The position numbers and the translations under genes are program-made. The notes beneath the pieces are model-generated. The model did no database searches. It was not told the origin of the DNA and was given only the letters and a program-made list of their open reading frames with translations. A DNA stretch of 64,000 nt. Source: Gammaproteobacteria bacterium. GTDB taxonomy: Bacteria > Pseudomonadota > Gammaproteobacteria > Steroidobacterales > Foliamicaceae. Where the stretch lies: assembly GCA_026707445.1 (NCBI GenBank), contig JAPOWV010000023.1, positions 82,641-146,640 on the forward strand, in the 5' to 3' direction. Positions 6,163-14,415 of this stretch are shown in pieces. Every line of letters begins with the position of its first letter. Within the stretch, counting starts at the first letter, position 1.

Positions 6163-8616
6163 TCAGCGCTCCTCGCTATCGGCGCCCAGGTACCGGCCGT
6201 ACCATTCGAAAATCCGCGACCACATGTCGCGGATATTCGCCGGCGATTGATAGACATGGCCTTCGCCCCAGTAACGCACGAACAGGGCGTCCTTGTTCTC
6301 ACGCAGCAAGGCCGTAAACATCTGCTCGCCCTCCGTTATCGACACGTAGTCACGGTCGCCCTGCATGATCATCACCGGCGTCTCGATATTGGGCGCGCCA
6401 AACAAAGGGCTGTTGCTGACGTACCGCTCCGGATCGCCCCATGGCGGCGCACCCATGCCGCCCTGACTGGTTTCCGACCAGCTGGCGCCGAACAGGCGCG
6501 GCCCGTTCATCTCGGCGGCTTCGCGCAGGCGCACATCAAAAACGCCGTACATACTGATCAGATTGGACGGCCCCGCTAGCGCGACCGCCGCCTTGAATCG
6601 GTTCGTCTGGGCAATGGCGCCCAGCGTTGCGTAGCCTCCATAACTCTGACCCTGGATCGCCAGCCTGTCCCGGTCCGCATAGCCCGCTTCGATAGCGAGA
6701 TCGACTACTGCAAGGATCCGGTCCGCGAGTCCCTCGAGCGGGCTCCGCGGCACCTCTTGGTAGGCCTCCGGAAGACTGGGAAAGAGCACGGCGTAACCCC
6801 TTGCGGCCAGCAGGTGCCAGTTCAGCGCATGCATGTCCCAAGGTTCGAACCGGTCCCATTCGCTGCGAAAAACCCCACCGGGATAGATGTCCACGATCAT
6901 GGGCACACTCCCGCCCTCGCGATAGCCGGGCGGCATGAGGATCCAGGAATGGAGTTGCCGCCCGTCGACACCCTCGTGGTCGATGCGAATGGGAATACCG
7001 GCCGCGACGCCGTCGAGATGCCAGTTAATTCTCGTTAGCTCGCGGCACTCCCCTCCGTACGTGCATGCGGTCAGGACGCCAACGTTTCCGGCAACGTCGC
7101 GATACAGCACCCGCCCGGCGGCGAAGGACGCGGCAATGGGCGTTGCGCGTTCCGACGGCGCAACCACGCTGCGAATGCTCCCGTCCACCGCATTGAGAAA
7201 AACGATATCGCCGTTGTCGCCCTGCAGCACAAGCCGAGGATCGTAGCCCGCCGCAAACGGCGGTAGCGGTCCGAATCCGTCATGCGCCTGCCAGGTCTTC
7301 AGCGGGAAATCGATATCCACGGTCAGCACGGTACGTCGGCCATCGGAACCGATCGACCACACATCGCCGTCTGCGAGCGCGATGAGACGGTTACCGAGCA
7401 CCGCTATGAGCTGAATCGGAGAGTCGCCGAATTCGCCGCTAAGCCTTCGCGCCTCTCCGGCGGGGGAAATAATGAACCACTCGGGCCTCGCCTCCCCTTC
7501 CGGGTCCGTCGCAAACACGGCCAGGCTGTCTCCGAACCAAGCAGTCTGCGGCGCTAACAGCAATTGCAGAGGTCCGGCGCGGGTGACGGGCTTCAGTCCG
7601 CCCAGTTCTACCGGTTGGGCCGCGGCGGAGTGCAAGTCGAAGCGCCACAGCCTCCCGGTACTCCAGGCCTCGCCGAGCAGGCGTGCAAAAAATACCAGGG
7701 ACTGGCCATCCGTTGACCACTTTGCGGTCCCCATGGCGACATCGCAGTCGGGGCAAGGCAGAACGGGGGCGCTTCCTTCTCCCATCTCGATCACCAGCAG
7801 GTCTCTGTGCACTCCGCCGAGGGCCGCGTGCTCCAGAGGCAGTGTCGGGTCGGGCGCCAACGGCCGCGTGCGTACCGCTGCGAACCGGCGCCGATCGGGT
7901 GAAAGTTCCCAGGACTCGAAGTTTCCGCCCGCGAGCGTTGTGGTGGTTCCGGTTTGCGCATCGGCCAGCACCAGTTCTCCCTGGATTTGCCGGGATTCGG
8001 TAAGCAGGTACTTGCCGCTCCCGATCACGCTTGACGTCGCCATGCGTCCCCTTCTCGCCTTTTGCCACTCGGCATACAGCTCGTCGCGCGATTCGGCGTG
8101 CAGGTAAACACCCAAGGGCAATGATCCCTCCCGGGTCGTGGCAAATCCCAGCGTCGAGTCCGATATCCAGACAGGCCCCACGTAGAGAACGCTTGCTTCC
8201 GGTATGGCCTTGAGGGCCAGGGAGCCGCCCTTCACAAAGTCGTGGATTCCCGCCACGAAATGGCTGCTGCCCACACGGAAGTACTGGAGTCGACTGCCGT
8301 CCGGCGAAAGGGTTCCGATCCTGTAACCGTCGCCCGGTACCTGCGGGAAAGCGAACCTCGGGACCGCGTCTCCTTCCAGATCGGCAACAAGGATCCTGGA
8401 ACGCTGCTGCCCGCGCACGAAGACGCGGCTGAAATCCTGCATGTCTTCGTAGGCGGGAAAATGCTCGAAATACACGTGGCGGCCGGTGGGGCCGAACACC
8501 GCACGGCCGAAGTCCTCGTTGCGGAGCATGTGGTCCACCGTAAAGACCTCGGCCGCCGTGGCCGCTCCGACGGAGAGCAATGCACCGCAGACGAACGCGT
8601 GGGTAATTTTCTTCAT
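6163..8616 (-). CDS. Exported S9-family prolyl-oligopeptidase-type peptidase
   Basis: 817 residues from the ATG at 8616 (MKKITHAFVCGALL, a clear signal peptide ending near TAA-EVF). A propeller-like N-terminal region of about 550 residues is followed by the hydrolase domain. The catalytic triad is visible: Ser658 in GQSYGG, Asp756 in QGDRDYVS, His787 in GEGHVYQ. S9 enzymes cut short peptides, often after or near proline; the precursor core nearby contains APPAP. It forms a coupled pair with the next S9 gene and lies 109 bp after the TonB receptor gene. Together they look like a take-up-and-degrade module for a peptide. True substrate unknown. Confidence 0.9.
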   Translation of the reverse strand: MKKITHAFVCGALLSVGAATAAEVFTVDHMLRNEDFGRAVFGPTGRHVYFEHFPAYEDMQDFSRVFVRGQQRSRILVADLEGDAVPRFAFPQVPGDGYRIGTLSPDGSRLQYFRVGSSHFVAGIHDFVKGGSLALKAIPEASVLYVGPVWISDSTLGFATTREGSLPLGVYLHAESRDELYAEWQKARRGRMATSSVIGSGKYLLTESRQIQGELVLADAQTGTTTTLAGGNFESWELSPDRRRFAAVRTRPLAPDPTLPLEHAALGGVHRDLLVIEMGEGSAPVLPCPDCDVAMGTAKWSTDGQSLVFFARLLGEAWSTGRLWRFDLHSAAAQPVELGGLKPVTRAGPLQLLLAPQTAWFGDSLAVFATDPEGEARPEWFIISPAGEARRLSGEFGDSPIQLIAVLGNRLIALADGDVWSIGSDGRRTVLTVDIDFPLKTWQAHDGFGPLPPFAAGYDPRLVLQGDNGDIVFLNAVDGSIRSVVAPSERATPIAASFAAGRVLYRDVAGNVGVLTACTYGGECRELTRINWHLDGVAAGIPIRIDHEGVDGRQLHSWILMPPGYREGGSVPMIVDIYPGGVFRSEWDRFEPWDMHALNWHLLAARGYAVLFPSLPEAYQEVPRSPLEGLADRILAVVDLAIEAGYADRDRLAIQGQSYGGYATLGAIAQTNRFKAAVALAGPSNLISMYGVFDVRLREAAEMNGPRLFGASWSETSQGGMGAPPWGDPERYVSNSPLFGAPNIETPVMIMQGDRDYVSITEGEQMFTALLRENKDALFVRYWGEGHVYQSPANIRDMWSRIFEWYGRYLGADSEER

Positions 8617-8725
8617 ATGCGGAGTCTCAATTGGCCGGCGCCGCTCGCGAAGCACAGATCTCCATGTGCAGATCAGCAACCTGCGCGAGAGATTTCCGGC
8701 AGCGATCCGCCGGAAGTCAAAGCCT

Positions 8726-11512
8726 TTACCAGCGATTCACCAGACGCAATGAGACATAGCGGCCCATCGCGTTCGCGTTTGTTGCATCATAAAGAATACC
8801 CGTCGAATTACCCGCCACCTTGGGTGGGCTTCGGTCAAACAGGTTGGTAACGCTTAAGGTCGCGGAAAAACCACCCAATACCGGCATTGAAGCCAGTTCG
8901 GCGCCATCGAGCCGAAGGCTCAGATCCACGGTAGTGTGGGATCTGATCGCCTGCTCCGGATCAATCAAGACATCCACATAGTTGTCCGTGTAGTTGACAT
9001 ACACATTGCCGCTCAACAGGCCTCGGTCGAGTCCGGCCCGGGCACGGAATTGCATGTTTACTGGCCGGCCCGCACGATCGAGTTCGGATCGGAACGGAGA
9101 AACCACGGTAACCGCGCGATCAAACTCGAAATAGTACGAAGCATTGAATCCGACGGAAAGCACACCGAAGCTGGTGGAACGCTGTGAATTGACGGATAGA
9201 TCCAGCCCCCTGATTCTTTCGAGTCCGATGTTCTGCCGCTGATTGTTGAACAGCACGAGCCCAGGCAAAGCGACAAGCGGATCGTCCAATCCGTGCGCGT
9301 AGGGAAGACCGCTCTGGTTGAAGAAGCGAAAGGCTTCCGGCAGGGACGTATTTGCCAGGGCAACGTCGACTAACGCGTTTACCTGCTCACGCGTCGGCAT
9401 CCGCGTGATGACGGGAGCATAGATTGCTTCGTTGTTCAGGGAAGCGAAGGCGTCGTTGATGCCCGTGGGTTCGTCGATCCGGTTCTCGTAATCGATATCG
9501 AAATAAGAGAGGGTAAGGGTGGTGTTGTCGAGGAATTCGGGTTCATAATCGAGCGAGAGCGTAAACGTTTCCGCTTCTTCCGGCGTCAGGTCGGACGAAG
9601 CGCCCGCCAAAACCAGAATCGGCGCAAATCCTCCGGGCGCCATCGGATCGGGGCCCATTCTCAGGATGGCTTGCGCGGAATCCGGCGCAAAATCGAACAG
9701 GAACAACGACGGCGCGCGAAAGGACGTGCCCCAAGTGCCGCGCAGGGTCACTTGTTCGCCCGGCGCGTAAATCACCCCTACCTGCGGCTCCGTCGTATCG
9801 CCGATGTCGCTGTAATCGTCGTAACGGACTGCTGCGTTGATCTCGAAACGGCGCAGTCCGGGCTGATCACCGTCAGTTATGAATGGAAGGCGTAGCTCGC
9901 CGTACCCCGAAGATACGTCGCGGTCGATGTCGGTGGTCACCCCGCGGCCATCGAACCTTAGTTCCCTGAACACCTCAGTTCGGTGTTCAATCCCGAGCGC
10001 AAACAGAACGTCAGTGTTCCCCATCGTAAGGGCCGTGCCATCGAGATCCAGGCTCAATTGAGTGCTTCGCACGGACTCTTCGCCGGCCGTCTCCCGGTCG
10101 CCGAATGAGCCGCCGCTGATTGCCTTGAACCACGAATCACGCTCTCCGTAAGTGCCCGTGAATTGCAGGTTCCAGTCGTCTCTGAAGCCGACCGTCAGAC
10201 CGGCGGTGCCCCGGAACGAGTCGCCCCGGGTTTCAGTTGCATTGAGAAGCGTGAAGGGGCCCACCGTGCGATTGGACTCGGAGTAACTCTCTTCTTCGGT
10301 AAAGATGACGTCGCCCTGCAAACGGATGTTGTCGGCAAGATCGTAATGACCCGCAAGAAAAGCGGTTTGGCGATCCCGTTCCGGCAGGAGGTCCCACTCG
10401 TCGGCAGTGGGCAGCGACGCGCCAAACGGGAACGGTACGCCTTCGCCTGCGACACCCGCGGCGGTCGCGTCCAGACGGGAGTTGTTCTGATAATCGTAGG
10501 CAAGGACAAAACCCGCGTTTTCGAATTCCATGCCTCCAACCACGCTGGCCTGCCGCCGGTCGCCGCCATCGCGACCAAAACCACCATAGACTTGCGCTTC
10601 CAGGCCGTCATAGGACTTGCGTGTAACGAGATTCACTACGCCCGCTACGGCGTCGGAGCCGTAAATCGCCGAGGCGCCGCCGGTGAGGACATCGACACGT
10701 TCAATCACGGACAAGGGGATGGCGCCCACGTCGAACACCCTGCCGTTGATTGCAGCGGGATAACGGCGCCCGTTTAGCAAGCTTAGAGTGGATTCTGGGC
10801 CGAGCCCCCTGAGCGAGATCGCCGTGGTGCCGTCAACATTGGAGTTCGCGATTCGCGAAACACCCGCGGCGTACCTTCCAGATGCGGATATTTCCCCAAG
10901 GTTCTGCGGCAGCGCCTCGAGGAAGTCCTCGACGCTGTTCATTCCGGAGTCATAAAACTCGTCGCGAGAGAACGAAACCGAAGGGCTCAGGGTTTCTATT
11001 CCGCGGATGCGCGTGCCAGTGACCACGATTTCTTCCAGGGCCAGGGCATCACGATCATCCTCGGGTTCTGTAGTTTCGGCGGTAACCGGCTGAGCCTGCG
11101 CCAACCGTGCCGGTTCGGCGGTCTGCGCCCCCGCCAGCCGAGGTGATTCAGGCCGAGGATTGTTGCTTCCGATCGAAGCTTCCATAATGTCGGCGCTGCG
11201 CCCCTTGATCGTTACCGTTTCGCCCACGGTGCTGAATTTCAGGCCGGTGCCGTCGAGCAAGGCCACAAGAACCTTTTCCGCCGTTCCCTCGCCGGTGAAG
11301 CCCGAAGTCTCGACCCCTTCAAGCGACCGGGCCGCGACGACAAGTTGAAGTTTTGCCTGGACCGAGAATTCGAGGAGCGCAACGTCCAGAGGCTGCGGAT
11401 CAATGTCGAATTGCCTGCTCTCGGCAGGTTCGGCCTGCAGGAGCGGAACGGCGCCGAAAGCCAGTGATACTGCCAAGGCGACGCGAATTAAACAGGATTT
11501 ACTTTGGCGCAT
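8726..11512 (-). CDS. TonB-dependent outer membrane receptor with N-terminal STN signalling domain
   Basis: 928 residues from the ATG at 11512, which has AGGAG 6 nt upstream. Order: signal peptide (1-27), STN domain (about 34-104), a low-complexity linker, TonB box (EEIVVTGTR, about 160), plug domain (SLRGLGPESTLSLLNGRRYP), and a 22-strand-type beta-barrel ending in RLVNRW with a terminal aromatic residue. STN receptors both import a ligand and signal its presence to a FecR anti-sigma factor; the FecR and ECF sigma genes lie directly upstream. Given the genes downstream, the ligand is likely a peptide, perhaps the locus's own product. This is inference; a siderophore cannot be excluded. Confidence 0.92.
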   Translation of the reverse strand: MRQSKSCLIRVALAVSLAFGAVPLLQAEPAESRQFDIDPQPLDVALLEFSVQAKLQLVVAARSLEGVETSGFTGEGTAEKVLVALLDGTGLKFSTVGETVTIKGRSADIMEASIGSNNPRPESPRLAGAQTAEPARLAQAQPVTAETTEPEDDRDALALEEIVVTGTRIRGIETLSPSVSFSRDEFYDSGMNSVEDFLEALPQNLGEISASGRYAAGVSRIANSNVDGTTAISLRGLGPESTLSLLNGRRYPAAINGRVFDVGAIPLSVIERVDVLTGGASAIYGSDAVAGVVNLVTRKSYDGLEAQVYGGFGRDGGDRRQASVVGGMEFENAGFVLAYDYQNNSRLDATAAGVAGEGVPFPFGASLPTADEWDLLPERDRQTAFLAGHYDLADNIRLQGDVIFTEEESYSESNRTVGPFTLLNATETRGDSFRGTAGLTVGFRDDWNLQFTGTYGERDSWFKAISGGSFGDRETAGEESVRSTQLSLDLDGTALTMGNTDVLFALGIEHRTEVFRELRFDGRGVTTDIDRDVSSGYGELRLPFITDGDQPGLRRFEINAAVRYDDYSDIGDTTEPQVGVIYAPGEQVTLRGTWGTSFRAPSLFLFDFAPDSAQAILRMGPDPMAPGGFAPILVLAGASSDLTPEEAETFTLSLDYEPEFLDNTTLTLSYFDIDYENRIDEPTGINDAFASLNNEAIYAPVITRMPTREQVNALVDVALANTSLPEAFRFFNQSGLPYAHGLDDPLVALPGLVLFNNQRQNIGLERIRGLDLSVNSQRSTSFGVLSVGFNASYYFEFDRAVTVVSPFRSELDRAGRPVNMQFRARAGLDRGLLSGNVYVNYTDNYVDVLIDPEQAIRSHTTVDLSLRLDGAELASMPVLGGFSATLSVTNLFDRSPPKVAGNSTGILYDATNANAMGRYVSLRLVNRW

Positions 11513-11540
11513 GTTGTTCTCCTCACTACGGTCTGCGGCA

Positions 11541-12647
11541 TCAGTGCCCGGCCTCGCGTAGACGTTTGCGGATAACGACCTTTTTTTCGTCCACCAGCTG
11601 CACTTCAAGATCAAATACGTCCTCGAGGGCCTGCAGCCAGTCACCGGTCTGGTCCTGAAACACCGATCCCGTGAAGAGCATTTCCTCGATCTCAGCATCA
11701 AGAATCATGATTTCCTTGCCGGAATAGCGGCTCACTCCCTCCATGACGTATTGGAGGGGTTCCGCCCGATAGCGCAGTAGTCCGGCCTGCCACTGCGTTG
11801 CCTCGGTGGGATCGTTCAGTTCGACCACACTCAATTCGGTTGGGCTGACCACGGCCTGCGCGCCGACCCCAATCCGGGCGGCCGTTTGCTGCCGGGCTGA
11901 AGGTGCGCCTGGCGCACCGGCATGGCCTCGGTCGGTTGTGCGCCTGACCTCGACACTCCCTTCGGTTACGGTAACGACAACCCGATTGGCATCGCGGCGC
12001 ACGTTGAACACGGTTCCCAGGGCCGTAATGGTCCCGGCGCCGGCCATGACGATGAATGGACGGCCTGGATCTTCCGCTACCTGGAAAAGGGCCTCGCCCG
12101 TTTCCAGCATGACGACGCGCTGCTCGGCGGAAAAGTTCACGGACAGCGACGACCTGGCCCCCATCGCAATTGTGGAACCGTCCTGCAGCGTGATGCTCTG
12201 ATGCTCGGCGACCGCGGTCTGGTGGGCTTCAATGGATTCATCCGCCTGCGGCGGTATCGCAACGAAACGGACCAGCATTGCCCCGGCGGCGATCACGACG
12301 GCGGCAACCGCCGTTAGCGCGCAGCGCCGCACCCATAAAGGCCTTGCCGCCCAACGGGCCAGTAAGTTGAGTGCCATGACGCCCGCCGCCGATCCCGTCA
12401 TCTCGACAGAACCCGCGGCTGCCGTTTCGGGACGGTCGCGCCCGGGATGCGATGGCACCGGAATGTCCTTGAGGTCGTTTGCATAATCCGCCACGCGGCG
12501 CGAAAACCGCTCCACCCCGGCAAACGCCTGTCTGTTGGCCTTACTTCGGTTGATCCACTCTTCCCATCGAAGCAGTTCTCCTGCGGAGATTTCCGGCTCC
12601 TGCAATTTAATCAGCCAGGCGGCCGCTTGTTCCCGTGGATTGCTCAT
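11541..12647 (-). CDS. FecR-type anti-sigma / sigma regulator
   Basis: 368 residues from the ATG at 12647, overlapping the sigma gene stop by 4 bp. The N-terminal cytoplasmic segment (REQAAAWLIKL...LLRWEEWINRS) is the sigma-binding DUF4880 type; one membrane helix lies around 109-131; then a periplasmic FecR domain (LQDGSTIAMGARSSLSVNFS) and a C-terminal STN-like piece. It senses the liganded STN receptor and controls the sigma factor. Part of the sigma-FecR-receptor trio that probably governs the whole block down to 1589. Confidence 0.92.
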   Translation of the reverse strand: MSNPREQAAAWLIKLQEPEISAGELLRWEEWINRSKANRQAFAGVERFSRRVADYANDLKDIPVPSHPGRDRPETAAAGSVEMTGSAAGVMALNLLARWAARPLWVRRCALTAVAAVVIAAGAMLVRFVAIPPQADESIEAHQTAVAEHQSITLQDGSTIAMGARSSLSVNFSAEQRVVMLETGEALFQVAEDPGRPFIVMAGAGTITALGTVFNVRRDANRVVVTVTEGSVEVRRTTDRGHAGAPGAPSARQQTAARIGVGAQAVVSPTELSVVELNDPTEATQWQAGLLRYRAEPLQYVMEGVSRYSGKEIMILDAEIEEMLFTGSVFQDQTGDWLQALEDVFDLEVQLVDEKKVVIRKRLREAGH

Positions 12648-13261
12648 GATTCTCTTTGGGCATCTGTAATCTGGTCCGGGTTGGGATCCGGCGCCGCGGA
12701 TTCCAGCCTTTCCGCGCAGTGGGCCAGCGCACGCGCGACATGAAGCCGCACCATACGCACCGACAACTCCATCCGCGCCGCTGTCTCGGTAATCGAAAGC
12801 TGATGGACCTTGTATAAAAGAAAAGCGGTTCTGCACTTGGAAGGCAACTCCGCAAGCGCCTCCCGGACTATCGCAAGTTCCTGCGCGGCTAGCACCGCCT
12901 TTTCCGGGGAGGGGCTCGATTCCTCGACGCCCGCAAGCGCGGTCTTGCGCAGCGAGGCGCGACGCTTGCGCTGTTTCAGCCGGTCATTGGCCAGATTGGC
13001 CGCCACTCGAAAGAGATAAGCCCGGAAGTGATTGACCGCGTCCGGCTCATTCAGGCCCAGGAGCCTGACGTAGGCCTCCTGCGCTATTTCCCGCGCTTCC
13101 TCATCGGAGTGAAGCCGGGCGGCCAGGAACCGCACCAGCGCGGCATTGTGCTCCTCAAAAAGCGAGACTACGCGGGCTCTGGGGTCGTCCGTGGCGCGCC
13201 CGGATGCGGCCCGATCAGAGGTCGGGTCACCGACTTGCTCGCTCCGCTTGTTTTTTTGCAC
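12644..13261 (-). CDS. FecI-like ECF RNA polymerase sigma factor
   Basis: 205 residues. Region 2 ([31 protein letters not shown], about 35-65) and region 4 ([29 protein letters not shown], about 138-170) are both visible, with the spacing of ECF factors. Start is a GTG at 13261; the first 25 residues are not conserved, so a later start is possible. First gene of the minus-strand block and coupled to fecR. It presumably transcribes the receptor, peptidase and precursor genes when the receptor is occupied. Confidence 0.9.
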   Translation of the reverse strand: MQKNKRSEQVGDPTSDRAASGRATDDPRARVVSLFEEHNAALVRFLAARLHSDEEAREIAQEAYVRLLGLNEPDAVNHFRAYLFRVAANLANDRLKQRKRRASLRKTALAGVEESSPSPEKAVLAAQELAIVREALAELPSKCRTAFLLYKVHQLSITETAARMELSVRMVRLHVARALAHCAERLESAAPDPNPDQITDAQRES

Positions 13262-13368
13262 GCTCCAGCCCCAAGGCCCCTAATACTAAGACGAGTGAAC
13301 AGCCAATTGGTGCAATCCGGCGCGAGCAAAACGGTCTTTTGGGCCGACCCTGTAGAATTTCGGAATCC
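13262..13368. promoter_or_regulatory. Divergent intergenic region serving the sigma operon and the PrpB-like gene
   Basis: 107 bp between divergent starts. It must hold promoters for both directions, but I cannot fix clear -35/-10 pairs; a TTGGCT about 15 bp from TATTAG on the minus strand is the best candidate for the sigma operon. Confidence 0.35.
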
Positions 13369-14283
13369 ATGACCTCGCCCGGCGCTCGGTTCCGTAAGGC
13401 TCTCCGCGAAGAGAACCCGCTCCAGATCGTCGGAGTGATCAATGCCTACGCGGCAATCATGGCGGAACGGGTGGGCTACCGCGCGCTGTACCTGGGCGGC
13501 GCCGGTGTCTCCAACGCCTCGTATGGCTTGCCCGATCTGGGAATGACGTCGATGAATGATGTTCTGGAGGACGTCAACCGAATAACGGCTGTAACCGACA
13601 CGCCGCTGTTGGTGGATATCGATACGGGTTGGGGCAGCGCTTTCAATATCGCGCGAACAATCAAGGCCATGATCCGTGCGGGAGCGGGCGCGGTTCACAT
13701 CGAGGACCAGGTGTCCCCGAAGCGCTGCGGGCAACGCCCGAACAAGGTGATCGTTTCGACCGACGAGATGTGCGACCGGATCAAGGCGGCAGTGGACGCG
13801 AAGACCGATGAGCAGTTCGTCGTAATGGCCCGCACCGATGCATTGGCCGGCGCGGGCCTGGATGCCGTCCTGGAGCGCGTGTCGCGATTCGTCGAGGCCG
13901 GCGCCGACGCGATCTTCGCGGAAGCGATGACGCACCTCGACATGTACCGGCGCATAACCGAGGCGGTCGAAGTGCCCGTATTGGCCAATCTCACGGAGTT
14001 CGGCAGCACGCCCTTGTATTCCCTGGCCGAGCTTCGAAGAGTTGGGGTCAGGATGGCGTTATATCCAATGTCCGCTTTCCGGGCGATGAGCCTGGCGGCG
14101 CTTCGCGTCTATACCACGATCCGCGAGGAAGGCACCCAGCGGAGCGTGGTCGATACCATGCAATCCCGCGAAGAGCTTTACGACCTGATCGGCTACGAGG
14201 GCTACGAGTCGAGTCTGGACGAACTTTATGCGAAGAAGCCGGACAGCGACGCCGGTAACGGCGAGGGGAAACCCGATAGCTGA
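13369..14283 (+). CDS. Isocitrate lyase/PEP mutase superfamily lyase, PrpB (methylisocitrate lyase)-like
   Basis: 304 residues from the ATG at 13369; longer upstream reading frame is unconserved. The fold markers VDIDTGWG (metal-binding Asp residues), HIEDQ and the signature [11 protein letters not shown] are present. PrpB normally has K(K/R)CGH; here the His is Gln, while the catalytic Cys is kept. PrpB splits 2-methylisocitrate into pyruvate and succinate in the propionate pathway. No prpC or prpD lies nearby, so another 2,3-disubstituted malate-type substrate is possible. Confidence 0.82.
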   Translation: MTSPGARFRKALREENPLQIVGVINAYAAIMAERVGYRALYLGGAGVSNASYGLPDLGMTSMNDVLEDVNRITAVTDTPLLVDIDTGWGSAFNIARTIKAMIRAGAGAVHIEDQVSPKRCGQRPNKVIVSTDEMCDRIKAAVDAKTDEQFVVMARTDALAGAGLDAVLERVSRFVEAGADAIFAEAMTHLDMYRRITEAVEVPVLANLTEFGSTPLYSLAELRRVGVRMALYPMSAFRAMSLAALRVYTTIREEGTQRSVVDTMQSREELYDLIGYEGYESSLDELYAKKPDSDAGNGEGKPDS

Positions 14284-14313
14284 GTTCGCGGGCTTGCTCG
14301 CGATCCGACCAAA

Positions 14314-14341
14314 TTGACTGTGAAACCTGATCTGCTAGGAT
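14314..14341 (+). promoter_or_regulatory. Probable sigma-70 promoter of the TonB receptor gene
   Basis: TTGACT (14314-14319), 16 bp, TAGGAT (14336-14341), about 75 bp before the ATG at 14416. The 132-bp gap holds no gene. Confidence 0.45.
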
Positions 14342-14415
14342 CAGAAGTCAATCCGCTGACGCAACGTCAGTTTCAGTGTCGGCAGATTACTTAACATAAG
14401 TAGGGGATTATCAAC

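Noticed and set aside
1589-13261. Lasso peptide cluster
   Set aside because: The receptor, sigma/FecR and S9 genes fit, but there is no asparagine-synthetase-like lasso cyclase or transglutaminase-like leader peptidase, and the precursor lacks a lasso-type core with a ring-forming Asp or Glu at position 7-9 of a Gly-start core.
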